A DNA stretch of 22,817 nt from positions 1 to 22,817 of the IMG/VR virus record IMGVR_UViG_3300035034_000198; one strand, 5' to 3'. The stretch comes from a virus. The position numbers and the translations under genes are program-made. Position 1 is the first letter of the stretch, and each line of letters opens with the position of its first letter. Positions 6,554-15,211 of the stretch are shown piece by piece. Under the pieces are notes generated by a model. It saw nothing but the letters and a program-made list of their open reading frames with translations. It had not been told where the DNA came from and searched no databases.

Positions 6554-8914
6554 TTAATTTGTTATTGATGCTCTTCTTTTTAGGAATGCATCAGTGTCTA
6601 GTCCTTCTCTTATCTCAGAAGATACTACATAAGCTTTAGGAGGGGTAGCTAACCTTTGGTCTATCTTTCTAAGTACTGCATTCATTTCTGCATCCCTAGA
6701 AGCCATACCCCCTGTTGCAAATCTTTGAGGTCCACTATTTATCTGTTCTAGTAGAGGAAGGAATCTTTCAGTAGAAGCAGCGTTAATTACGAACTCTCCA
6801 TTAGACAATCTAGCGTTAATAGAATCTGAGGTACCCGTACCAGGTCCTTCTACAAGTCCACCGTCTGCAAACTGGGTTCTTCCTGAGTTACCTCCACCTC
6901 CGCCACCTCCGGATCCACCTCCGCCACCTTTAGCTGCAGATACTGCAGTAGATCTAGCTTTAGCTGCAGTTGCCAATTGAACTGCACCAATACCAGCCAT
7001 AATTGCAGCTGTACCAATACCTGCTGGGAATCCACCAGCAGCAGCAAAAGATGCAGCTATAGCTGATGCTGTAGATGATACAATATTACCGACATCAAGT
7101 GCAAACTTTACATTAGCTGCTTTAATAGCTAGTTTCTCTTCTTCCCTAGCTCTCTTCTGTTCCAATCCAATTAACTTCTGTTCCTTCTGAGCTTCTAGAG
7201 ATGCTATCTTTTCTGCATTACCTTCAGCAGCTGCTATTTGGTCAGCATAATTAGCTTCTATATTCTCTGTAAGATTATCGTATCTAACGCCTATAGCATC
7301 TAGTTCTGCACCTATCAGTCCATTAGCTAATCCTCCAGCAATTTGTAAACCTTCGTTTATACGGGCTGTAACTTCTGCGAAATTCTCTATAGATTGCTGT
7401 GTAGTAAAATTCTGAAGTGCTAGTTCATCTTGTATTTCTACAGTTCTTAATAGAATCTGTTGGTATTCAGTTTCTAGTTCGAGTTTTTCTAATGTACCTT
7501 CTTTAGCGAATTCTATTTGCTTAGCTAAAGCTTCTGTTGTTCTATTAGCAGCTTCTAGTTCTAATCCTAACCTTGCTTGGGTTGATTTTCTAACAGCTTC
7601 CTCAGAAGAATCTCCGGCCTCTAAGAATAGTCTTTCTTGTTCTAAAAGCTTAGCTTCTATTACTTCTAAAGTCTTATCCAGTTCGTCAGCTATAAATTGT
7701 GGGCCGGGGAGAAATTCCTCAAATACTTCCTCTGCTTCGAAATCTAAACCTTGACTGAGCCTTTCACCAAGCCTATCTATTTCTTCTTCTCTTTCCTTAT
7801 TGGCTTTATCTCTAAGATCTTTTTGTTTAGCATTATATTCAGTAGTAAGAGCTAATAGATCTACCTGAAGATCCTTATAAGCATCTGTTTCTTTACCGTT
7901 CTGAAGTTCTTCAAGTCTTAACCTATCCTGTAGTGCTTTTCTTTTAGCGTTAAATATAGCAGATTCTCCTGATTGTAATGCTTCTAATCTCTTTACGTTT
8001 CTCTCGTTTTCCTTCTCTATAGACTGAAGGTCAGCTATCTCATTTTCTTTAGCTTCTGCCTCCCTAGATTCTTTTACCGCTTTTACAGCTTCTTCCTTTA
8101 GGATACTGAATCCTTGGGCGATCGCAGCCTTAAGTGCATCAAAGTCTAACTCAAATATAGCCGTAAAAGCATCTCCTATAGAAGAAGCTATATCAGAGAA
8201 TCGGGTGAAGAATGCAGTGAATGCACCTATAGCACCATCGAATACTTGATCCCATCCACCAATAGATTCAGCGAAAGCATCTGCTGTCCTTATAACAATA
8301 CCCAATGGGCCTAATAGAGTTAGAATAGTATCCCCAATATTCTCTAGAGTACTATTAGATCCTTTTACGGACTTTGTTAGATTATCCCAGTTAGCAACGA
8401 GTAAACCTATACCAACAACGATCGCACCAATACCGGTAGACACTAACGCTAACCTAAATAACTTAAGAGCGCCTGTGGACGAGCCTACTACTGCTGCGTA
8501 TGCTCCTTGAGCAACTGCAGAAGCCTTAGTTGCTACAGTAGAAGCTAGAGTTGCTGCTGCGGCTACACCCTCTGCTGCTGCACCGAGTGCTAAAATAGCG
8601 TTAGTCTTTTGTAGGGTTTTTTCTAGTTCCTCGTTCTCCCCTGCAAATGTAGAAATGGCGATCCCAGCTGCACCTACTCCTGCTGCAAGTTTGCCAACAT
8701 TACCAGCTACCTCTCCTACATCTAGTTTTTGAAGTGAAGCTGAAGCCTTGTCTACCTGACCCTGTGTTTGTCTTATCTCTTTAGATAACTTCTTAAATTC
8801 TGCGGAGTTAACCCCTACTTCCTTTATCTGAGCGTTTAGACTTTCTAACTTAGTCTCCAGTTGACCTAGGGTGGTCGATTGTACGTTAATTTCTATATTT
8901 GCTTGTCCAGCCAT
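6554..8914 (-). CDS. Tail tape measure protein
   Basis: The protein has 786 residues. The N-terminal segment is heptad-rich (QLETKLESLNAQIKEVGVNS, then KLSKEIRQTQGQVDKA). Several hydrophobic segments follow, including LVSTGIGAIVVGIGLLVANW and a second Ala/Gly-rich one near residues 610-650, with a long charged coiled coil at about residues 270-500. It ends in a Gly-rich linker and a segment containing FADGGLVEGPGTGTSDSINA and LSNGEFVINA, a C-terminal pattern shared by many tape measure proteins. It fixes tail length; at the commonly used figure of about 0.15 nm per residue the tail would be near 0.12 micrometre (inference). It lies after the two large tail proteins in transcription order and directly before the head protease gene, an unusual junction. 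Confidence 0.88.
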   Translation of the reverse strand: MAGQANIEINVQSTTLGQLETKLESLNAQIKEVGVNSAEFKKLSKEIRQTQGQVDKASASLQKLDVGEVAGNVGKLAAGVGAAGIAISTFAGENEELEKTLQKTNAILALGAAAEGVAAAATLASTVATKASAVAQGAYAAVVGSSTGALKLFRLALVSTGIGAIVVGIGLLVANWDNLTKSVKGSNSTLENIGDTILTLLGPLGIVIRTADAFAESIGGWDQVFDGAIGAFTAFFTRFSDIASSIGDAFTAIFELDFDALKAAIAQGFSILKEEAVKAVKESREAEAKENEIADLQSIEKENERNVKRLEALQSGESAIFNAKRKALQDRLRLEELQNGKETDAYKDLQVDLLALTTEYNAKQKDLRDKANKEREEEIDRLGERLSQGLDFEAEEVFEEFLPGPQFIADELDKTLEVIEAKLLEQERLFLEAGDSSEEAVRKSTQARLGLELEAANRTTEALAKQIEFAKEGTLEKLELETEYQQILLRTVEIQDELALQNFTTQQSIENFAEVTARINEGLQIAGGLANGLIGAELDAIGVRYDNLTENIEANYADQIAAAEGNAEKIASLEAQKEQKLIGLEQKRAREEEKLAIKAANVKFALDVGNIVSSTASAIAASFAAAGGFPAGIGTAAIMAGIGAVQLATAAKARSTAVSAAKGGGGGSGGGGGGGNSGRTQFADGGLVEGPGTGTSDSINARLSNGEFVINAASTERFLPLLEQINSGPQRFATGGMASRDAEMNAVLRKIDQRLATPPKAYVVSSEIREGLDTDAFLKRRASITN

Positions 8915-8944
8915 AAGATTAAATATGTTTTCCTATCATTTTTC

Positions 8945-11641
8945 TTATCCTGTCCCGATAGGAGAATCAGGACCATCAGGGAATTCCACCCCTACTTGAT
9001 TAAAGTTAAAGTCATAGAACTCTTTATTGAAAGTAAGCAGAGTTACATCATAAGGTCCAGGTGAGGTGGGATCATAATCTATAGAATCCACAATAAAGTA
9101 GGAAGAATCCCCTGAGGGTAAATCTATAAATACAGGATCTCTAAAAGAAAACTGAGCTATATCTGCAGCATTTAGTTTTACCTTAGCTTTAAATATTCTT
9201 TGTGAATCTAGGTTTTGGTAGAAAGAACTGAAATATCTTTCATATGCAGAATCTAAATCTGAAAATACGGGAGGGGTATCTGAGGAACCAAACATATTTT
9301 GTCTAGTTGCTCTGAAGTTTATATCAACCCCTGGTGCTTCAAAAGAGGATATACCCCAAATATGGGATCCTATAGATTCGTCAGCATCATTTCTAACATA
9401 CTCTACTGTACCTGGATCCCCTGGTATTGCGTACCAAGCGAACATATCTTGACCAAGAGTTGCGTGAAACGTTCTAACATTTGAGTTCTTGTAAGCTAAG
9501 TACATCTCAGATTCTTCCTTAATCTCCCTTTCCCCTGAGTCATTTCTAGAAAATAGAGCGGGGTTAGGTACATTCCAGCTTAAATCGTTACCTCCGATAG
9601 TCTGTTCTGTTACTACCCTAACATTACTAAGGGGTCCGGAGGTAGAAAGGTCCGGGGTAAGGGATGCAAACTGAGACTTAATCTCTAGGGTTTCTGAATC
9701 CCCGTTCTCTAGAAGTTGTCTAAAAGATCCGTATTCTAACTCATCCATATTAGCTCTTTGAGATGCAAGATCATCTACATTACCAGTTTTCTTCATTCTG
9801 GTTATAATAGTCTTTGGTGGTTCTCCACCCTCTATAGATCTAACTGAACTTAGGTCTATCTTTCGGGTCCAGTCCCTAATAGTGGATCCTTTGTAAAACT
9901 CGTCCCTACTCTCAAATGCTATATCCCTAGAATTTTGGGTTAGTTCAGTATAGACATTAAAGTGCTTAATGATAGATGTTAAGAACTCTTTCTGAGTTAC
10001 GTTAGGTAGAGTCTGTGACCAGTTATGGTATACTGGAGAAACGTCTATAACTCCATAGTCAATAGCGAACTGGTATTTCTTTTCTTGTTGTGGTAGAGGA
10101 GTACAACCAAAAGCATATTGGGCATCTTCATATCCAGAAGTATCCAAAAGTATCTTAAACTGGATTTCGTCCCCTGGTTGAACCAGAAGACCAAACAGAA
10201 TAAATTCATCAGTAGACCAAATATCAAATGATGCTTCCCATTGAAAGTGATTAGTACCTAATTTATTATAAGTAGAAGGGGAAGCTAAAGATTCAGAAGT
10301 TCTGATGGCAGAAGAGATATCTGCTGAAAGATAATCAACTCCGTTTCTGACTAGGATTATTTTGGATTGCGGTCCTACTAAAGGATGTGTTGCATGAGGA
10401 TACACGTTAGCATTAGGTATACCACCCGGACAGAATGCACCGTTACCATTAGCCTGTTGGTCCCAACCATATCTTATATCCAGTAGGGCTTTAAATCTAA
10501 TGTTATAGTTTCCACCCCTTCTGAAAGTAAGCTTCTGGGAACCTACATCAAATATCGTGAAAGGATCTTGTAGTTGTTCATTAGCGTTAAAAGGAGAACC
10601 TGAGGGTATGGTACCCTCGGAATCCAAAGCCTTTAATATTCTACTGGTAGAAATAGGTACGAAGGAAGTTACTATATCGTCAAAATATCCGCCCGAAGCC
10701 GGTGCAGACCCAAATAGCTTAATAGAGGTATTAGAGGGTAACTCCTTAGAATTATAATAGAGTAGTAAAAGCGACTTAAACTCTTGGGAGTTAAATAGAG
10801 TAGAAGAGTAAGTAAAATCTAGAACATCAAATATCTTATCTATTAAGTACTTAACAAAAGCGTATTGTGTATAATTGTAACATAGTTTTAACCCACACTC
10901 TGATTGATTGTTAGGTGCTTGGGAGTTAGTTCTCCACATACTTGTAGATCCTGTGGTAGATGTTATGTTTGGACTTGTAGCTGTATCTGAATCTGTATAC
11001 TCTTTAAATCCCCAATCTGGATAAGCTAGTGTAAATCCATTATATGTAGAAGACCCAGAAGTAAACTCTTCATCAGAATTAGTTGGGAAGAATAAAGGTC
11101 TTACTCTTTCCTCCGTATCTAGTAGAGGGGTAGGAAGAATAAGATCTGTCATAAGCTTAGCTTCTAATTCATCAAATATGTTAATAGAAGTAGCTAAAAA
11201 GTTAATCTCGAAAGAGTGTATTTCTCCCTCGTCCATAGTAGCTTTAGTTAGATCTACCTTACCCGAGAATACTAAAATACCATCTACGTATATCCTTGCA
11301 TCAGTAACAGGAAGGTGCCATTCTTCTAGACCTACTACTTTACCCCTTAGTTTTCTAAAAGGGGATGCATTAGATACCATATAAGGAAACCCGAAAGCTA
11401 AAGAGTTCCTCTTAGTTCCTGGTATCAAGAAGGATTTAGAAAACGGAGAGGTCTTCTTACTAGGATCTATAGCATCGTTAATCTCATAGGTAATAGGAAT
11501 AGTCTCGTCTTCGAAAAGATCAAGGGAGTATTCCTGAAGAGCGTCTACCCTAATGAGTCCACCTATTCCATTAACCCCAGAAGATGATGTACTGTATTCA
11601 TATACATTTACCTTGTTTACTAATAGAAGTTCTATATTCAT
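8945..11641 (-). CDS. Large tail protein, probable baseplate/distal tail component
   Basis: The protein has 898 residues. Its N-terminal third carries the stretch ETIPITYEINDAIDPSKKTS followed by PFSKSFLIPGTKRN, a signature I associate with large minor tail proteins of Bacteroidota phages. Later parts are beta-rich, with many Gly/Pro/Asp turns, and no enzyme motif is visible. It starts 2 nt after the stop of the preceding tail gene and is followed, after a 30-nt gap, by the tape measure gene. A role in the tail tip or baseplate is inferred from size, composition and context. In most siphoviruses such proteins are encoded after the tape measure, whereas here they come before it. Confidence 0.6.
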   Translation of the reverse strand: MNIELLLVNKVNVYEYSTSSSGVNGIGGLIRVDALQEYSLDLFEDETIPITYEINDAIDPSKKTSPFSKSFLIPGTKRNSLAFGFPYMVSNASPFRKLRGKVVGLEEWHLPVTDARIYVDGILVFSGKVDLTKATMDEGEIHSFEINFLATSINIFDELEAKLMTDLILPTPLLDTEERVRPLFFPTNSDEEFTSGSSTYNGFTLAYPDWGFKEYTDSDTATSPNITSTTGSTSMWRTNSQAPNNQSECGLKLCYNYTQYAFVKYLIDKIFDVLDFTYSSTLFNSQEFKSLLLLYYNSKELPSNTSIKLFGSAPASGGYFDDIVTSFVPISTSRILKALDSEGTIPSGSPFNANEQLQDPFTIFDVGSQKLTFRRGGNYNIRFKALLDIRYGWDQQANGNGAFCPGGIPNANVYPHATHPLVGPQSKIILVRNGVDYLSADISSAIRTSESLASPSTYNKLGTNHFQWEASFDIWSTDEFILFGLLVQPGDEIQFKILLDTSGYEDAQYAFGCTPLPQQEKKYQFAIDYGVIDVSPVYHNWSQTLPNVTQKEFLTSIIKHFNVYTELTQNSRDIAFESRDEFYKGSTIRDWTRKIDLSSVRSIEGGEPPKTIITRMKKTGNVDDLASQRANMDELEYGSFRQLLENGDSETLEIKSQFASLTPDLSTSGPLSNVRVVTEQTIGGNDLSWNVPNPALFSRNDSGEREIKEESEMYLAYKNSNVRTFHATLGQDMFAWYAIPGDPGTVEYVRNDADESIGSHIWGISSFEAPGVDINFRATRQNMFGSSDTPPVFSDLDSAYERYFSSFYQNLDSQRIFKAKVKLNAADIAQFSFRDPVFIDLPSGDSSYFIVDSIDYDPTSPGPYDVTLLTFNKEFYDFNFNQVGVEFPDGPDSPIGTG

Positions 11642-11643
11642 AA

Positions 11644-13380
11644 TTATAGCGTCTGAGATTTTCTGTTATATCCAACAGTGTAGGTAAACGAAGCTACCTT
11701 TAGTTTATCTTGTCTCACAAATTGAGAGTAAGAAGTAGTATTTATAGTTACTGGAATAAAGGTTCCATCGTCATTATGTACCTCATAAACATCGGGTGAC
11801 ATCATTAGAGATTCCAACCAGTCCAATTGATCTTGGGTAGTCCAGTTAGTGTTTACTTGTTTAACCTGAGTCCCTAGATTATTTGGATTTGATCTACCTC
11901 TATCACCTTTTGTATATCCCCTACCTAAGTAAGATCTAGCAGTTACTCTATCTACATTAAGCACTTTAGCAGATAGACAGTTAAAGGAATATGAATCATA
12001 CCCTCCTAGAGAGTTCAACCAAGTAAGCTGTACCTTCTCGCAGTTAGCGCAATTATTACAATCTTTGGTAAACGAGTAGGCCTGTGTAAGAGGTTCACCA
12101 GATCCTTGGATTATATCTATGGTGTAGTTAGAATTACTTTCACCAACTCCAAATGTACCAACATTAAGATACGCTAATCTATTACCTTCAATAACTCCAT
12201 ATCTAACTGGTAGTTCTACCCCCTCTATTACCTTTCTCCAGTAAATAGGATACTCCGTTTTGATAGTCCAAGACCATACTTTGGTAATAAGTAATTTCTG
12301 TTTACCAGCTTCTTTTTCAGCGAACCCTAATAGGGAGTAGTCATTAGCCATAACCTCACCAGTTATTCTTAGGGCAATGTCCCCACCGTTATCAAAAGGA
12401 ACAAAGAAAGCTATCTCCTCCCAGGTTCCACTAGTTCTCTTACCCCAAAGTGTTAGGTCATTTATGAATCCACCTAGGGTCCAAGATAAGGAAGTGTTTA
12501 TTTGGACATCTACTATATCTCCCGCATAAGCTGGTCCTATTCCAAACTCCGTTCCAGAGTCTCCTTCATAAGTTAGTATATTAGAGTATTCCGCAAATGC
12601 TATAGTATTAGAGCTTTGTATAGAAGTGGACGAAAACTGTGACCAAACTCCATTAGGTGCAGGGTTGTTTATCTGAGTCCACTGAGGTAAAATGGCAATA
12701 GGGATTGCTTGAAATATACTTATACCTTTAGGAAAAATCTGTATAGTACCCTTTGTATTAGATGCCTGAGAATAGATCATGTTATTCATTATAGAATAAA
12801 GGTTGTCATTCTCTAAAATACATCTTTCTTTTGGCCCGTCTGTTAGTAGTTGAGGGAGTAAAGCACCAGTTCCACCGTTATCATATATTATGAAGTTGTC
12901 TTGGTTATACTGAGGAAAGTCTGCATCTGGAATAGCAGAAGACCAAGAATAGAAATCTTCACCAGTAGCACCAAAGGATCCTGTAGGTCCTCCAGTTGGT
13001 CCTGGTATTACCCACTCTTCTCCATATAGGATTCTGAACTTTCTTATCCCGTCATTAGTTAGGGAAGCTGCAGTAGCGCCAGTAGCTGAAGAGAATTCTA
13101 GTCTAGGATAGACGTAGTTCTTTATAACTGAATTTGGAGAGAATTCACCTAGTCCTGTACTTGGTCTGGGTGGTACTCTAAAGATTCCTATCACGTCACC
13201 CCCGGTTGCACCAGTAGTACCAGTTGTCCCTGTAGTAAAGGCGTTATCTACTTCTGTTACTTGTACCTTGAATTTATAGGTGAATGAGTTCTGATCCTTA
13301 TTAGTTGAATCCGCTTCGAACCAAGAAATATTTTCTGAAGGTACGTACTGATTTGAAGGTTCTGTTATACTTATAGCCAT
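11644..13380 (-). CDS. Tail structural protein with CxxCxxC cluster and Gly-Thr patches
   Basis: The 578-residue protein is beta-rich throughout. Short Gly-X-Thr patches interrupt it (GTTGTTGATGGD at residues 51-62, SSATGATAASL, and GPTGGPTGSFGATGED), each in a place that looks like a loop. Near residues 441-447 the motif CNNCANC, followed by VQLTWLNSLGGYDSYSF, has three closely spaced Cys, suggesting a metal site or disulfide. The LTWLNxxGGYDxxxF phrase also occurs, as I recall, in tail proteins of Bacteroidota phages. It starts 1 nt after the HK97-gp10-like gene stop. A minor tail or tail-tip role is inferred; no catalytic motif is seen. Confidence 0.6.
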   Translation of the reverse strand: MAISITEPSNQYVPSENISWFEADSTNKDQNSFTYKFKVQVTEVDNAFTTGTTGTTGATGGDVIGIFRVPPRPSTGLGEFSPNSVIKNYVYPRLEFSSATGATAASLTNDGIRKFRILYGEEWVIPGPTGGPTGSFGATGEDFYSWSSAIPDADFPQYNQDNFIIYDNGGTGALLPQLLTDGPKERCILENDNLYSIMNNMIYSQASNTKGTIQIFPKGISIFQAIPIAILPQWTQINNPAPNGVWSQFSSTSIQSSNTIAFAEYSNILTYEGDSGTEFGIGPAYAGDIVDVQINTSLSWTLGGFINDLTLWGKRTSGTWEEIAFFVPFDNGGDIALRITGEVMANDYSLLGFAEKEAGKQKLLITKVWSWTIKTEYPIYWRKVIEGVELPVRYGVIEGNRLAYLNVGTFGVGESNSNYTIDIIQGSGEPLTQAYSFTKDCNNCANCEKVQLTWLNSLGGYDSYSFNCLSAKVLNVDRVTARSYLGRGYTKGDRGRSNPNNLGTQVKQVNTNWTTQDQLDWLESLMMSPDVYEVHNDDGTFIPVTINTTSYSQFVRQDKLKVASFTYTVGYNRKSQTL

Positions 13381-13381
13381 T

Positions 13382-13852
13382 TTATGCGTTTATATTTATT
13401 GGTTGTAGTGAATTTATAGTCCTCACTATTTCATCTTCTATTTCTTTAGGGAGATCCCTCTCTATGGACATAGCTGCCATTTGACCTATAGCATCTACTG
13501 CTGACTGAACCCAAGGTCTAGGTTTAAGACCAAACTTATAGATGTTCCTCCTTGCACCATAGGGTAGGTTACCCCCGATCATCTTAAATGCACCAGAGTA
13601 CTTAAAAGCCAACCCCTGGAATCCTCCTGCGGTTGAACCTCCAAGTGTACCTTGAACTCCCTCGTCCAAGAAAATACCATAATCATTAAAGGTTAAGTTG
13701 TATATGGGATCTTCTTCTGTTCCTTCTACTGTTACCCTTATTGAATTCATTAGAGCACCCGTTCTCCTACCAACTGGCGAGTTAGCCAAAGCTTCCATAG
13801 CTGCAGTCCTTAATAGGTTCGTATAGTCTTCTAAATTCAGTTTAATTAGCAT
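13382..13852 (-). CDS. HK97 gp10-like tail completion protein
   Basis: The 156-residue protein shows the layout of the HK97 gp10-like family: an N-terminal helix (DYTNLLRTAAMEALANSP), the turn GRRTGALMNSIRV, the segment NDYGIFLDEGVQGTLGG, and the family-typical ending with GLKPRPWVQSAVDAI, where an aromatic residue follows Arg-Pro. These proteins act at the head-tail joint or in tail completion. The start is 13 nt after the stop of the preceding gene; the next gene follows 1 nt after its stop. Confidence 0.72.
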   Translation of the reverse strand: MLIKLNLEDYTNLLRTAAMEALANSPVGRRTGALMNSIRVTVEGTEEDPIYNLTFNDYGIFLDEGVQGTLGGSTAGGFQGLAFKYSGAFKMIGGNLPYGARRNIYKFGLKPRPWVQSAVDAIGQMAAMSIERDLPKEIEDEIVRTINSLQPININA

Positions 13853-13865
13853 AGCTTATTCTTTA

Positions 13866-14348
13866 TTAACAAGGAGCAGGTGGCGGTGGTGGATCTGGTA
13901 GTGGTGCGAATGGTTTAGCGTCCAAGCAATTAGATTGGAATACATCCATAGAAACACTTAGGTTATTACCCGCCATAAAAGAGGAGAATCTCTCTTGAAA
14001 CGGAGTCATTAAAGAACCCGTAGCATTTAACCATGTACCTATCTTATCATCTTGATAAAGGAGGGCGGAGTAAATATCCATTAGAACCGAAGCCGTATCT
14101 GATATTATAGTTTCGAAGTTTGTCTTATCTGGAAAGAGTTCATCCATACAAATAAGGTTAAAAGAGAATCTGAATATGTTCTCCCTAGGTACAGATATAG
14201 GTTGGGGAACTATATAGATAATTATCCCATCAAAATCTGGTAGATCTTCAGTGTCTGCTAAGAATCCATATCTAACATCGTTTACCATCTTATGAGAAAG
14301 GCAAAGGGCTCTTAGTCTATCTAGAACTTGTAATTGAGTAGTTAACAT
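13866..14348 (-). CDS. Probable tail terminator / tail completion protein
   Basis: This 160-residue alpha/beta protein has the core LQVLDRLRALCLSHKMVNDV followed by strands (GIIIYIVPQPISV, IFRFSFNLICMDEL), a helix (ISDTASVLMDIYSALLY), and final strands (NNLSVSMDVFQSNCLD). This order resembles tail terminator proteins that cap the tail tube at the head side, though the match is at the level of pattern only. A proline-rich tail (PLPDPPPPPAPC) ends the protein. It lies between the chaperone-like gene and the gp10-like gene. The 30-nt gap upstream is AT-rich with no clear ribosome site. Confidence 0.5.
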   Translation of the reverse strand: MLTTQLQVLDRLRALCLSHKMVNDVRYGFLADTEDLPDFDGIIIYIVPQPISVPRENIFRFSFNLICMDELFPDKTNFETIISDTASVLMDIYSALLYQDDKIGTWLNATGSLMTPFQERFSSFMAGNNLSVSMDVFQSNCLDAKPFAPLPDPPPPPAPC

Positions 14349-14378
14349 AATTATAAATATATTCTTTACGTATTTTTC

Positions 14379-15211
14379 TTAAGTCCTATTATTAGACTTG
14401 TTTCTATTATTAATCTCGTCCACTTTCGCTTTCTGTACCAAGTAATTAGCTAGGGTAAGGAAAGTCATGTAGTTAGTCTCTAGTGTAGCATCTACTTTAG
14501 CCACTTCTTCATTAGAGAAAGACCAAACTAGTGGTAGCCACCCAAAGCCCTCTAACCTTGCTTCTGGTGATCCGATGTAATTTCCGTTAGACTCCTCTTC
14601 ATCTTCTTCAGGTGGGTCTTTAAAGAGGTCAGGGAACTTGTCTGTAACTCCCTTGATAAAATCAAAAAAAAAGTGACGACATGATGTCCGATATAAGCTG
14701 GAGAGTCTTTTATGATATCCAATCTGGATTCACATTTAAGAGGATCGTATTTCTCTATCTCAAAGTTTAGCGTGTTCATCCACTTTACCACCTTCTTTTG
14801 AAACCATGGGTGATTAACCCTAGCTCCGAACTTACCTACTATATTAAGCTTCACGGTAGACCAGAATGACATCTTCAGCACGGGTCTATATAGGTAAGAT
14901 ACTAAAAGGGTCAGGTGCTTAGCGGGTTCTGAAGCTAAAGATACCACGTCATCAAAAAGACCAAAGGGCATTTCATTTAAATCCTGAAGTCCGTATAGTC
15001 TCCCGTCCTTACCAACGAATATCTGAGCAACTGCCTTTCTATCTTGTGGCTTTATAGAACCAACCCTAAGTGTCGTAATCTCAGATAGGGTCATATCATT
15101 CTTAGACTTCCCAGTAAGTGCCCAAAGTAAATCCTCTGGTTTCTTAGAATCCCCGTTCTGCAGAAGTCTTGAATACTGTTCGGTTGTTAGGTTATCCCAA
15201 TTATAGATCAT
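14379..15211 (-). CDS. Predicted -1 frameshift fusion of the tail assembly chaperone (gpGT-like)
   Basis: If ribosomes slip back one base on the T9 run (minus-strand reading of 14672-14664), residues 1-182 join 95 further residues ending at the TAA at 14381-14379, for a total near 277. The extension begins F-D-F-I-K-G-V-T-D-K-F, has an acidic patch (PPEEDEEES), and contains LEGFGWLPLVWSFSNEEVAK followed by NYMTFLTLANYLVQKAKVDE. This resembles C-terminal domains I recall from Bacteroidota phage tail genes. The 0-frame beyond the run has no such character and the +1 frame stops at once. The exact slip codon is inferred. A one-base assembly error in the homopolymer would instead make the fusion the only product. 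Confidence 0.65.
14552..15211 (-). CDS. Tail assembly chaperone-like protein, unshifted short form (gpG-like)
   Basis: Read without frameshift, this gene gives 219 residues. Residues 1-182 look like a real globular protein (starts MIYNWDNLTTEQYSRLLQNG; later GKFGARVNHPWFQKKVVKWM). After the T9 run at codons 180-183 the frame continues for only 37 residues of unusual composition (Ser, Lys, Thr, Leu-rich). The -1 frame is open over this stretch and much further and has a more protein-like composition. This matches the gpG/gpGT logic of lambda-type tail chaperones, in which the short form is the majority product and chaperones the tape measure. The start overlaps the upstream membrane-protein gene by 4 nt (ATGA). 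Confidence 0.6.
   Translation of the reverse strand: MIYNWDNLTTEQYSRLLQNGDSKKPEDLLWALTGKSKNDMTLSEITTLRVGSIKPQDRKAVAQIFVGKDGRLYGLQDLNEMPFGLFDDVVSLASEPAKHLTLLVSYLYRPVLKMSFWSTVKLNIVGKFGARVNHPWFQKKVVKWMNTLNFEIEKYDPLKCESRLDIIKDSPAYIGHHVVTFFLILSRELQTSSLTSLKTHLKKMKRSLTEITSDHQKQG
14663..14674 (-). promoter_or_regulatory. Slippery site for -1 frameshifting (T9 run)
   Basis: The coding strand reads AC TTTTTTTTT G, with 0-frame codons ACT-TTT-TTT-TTG. Both tRNA positions can re-pair after a -1 slip (TTT to TTT). Slippage could be ribosomal or transcriptional. No clear downstream pseudoknot was identified by eye. Confidence 0.65.

Noticed and set aside
6850-7047. Second minus-strand frame within the tape measure gene
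   Set aside because: It is a Leu/Gln/Val-rich shadow of the Ala/Gly-rich codons of the tape measure C-terminus and has no independent start context.
14663-14674. T9 run as a plain sequencing error
   Set aside because: It cannot be excluded without reads, but the position in a tail-chaperone-like gene and the open -1 frame match known programmed frameshifting, so I keep it as a finding with this caveat.
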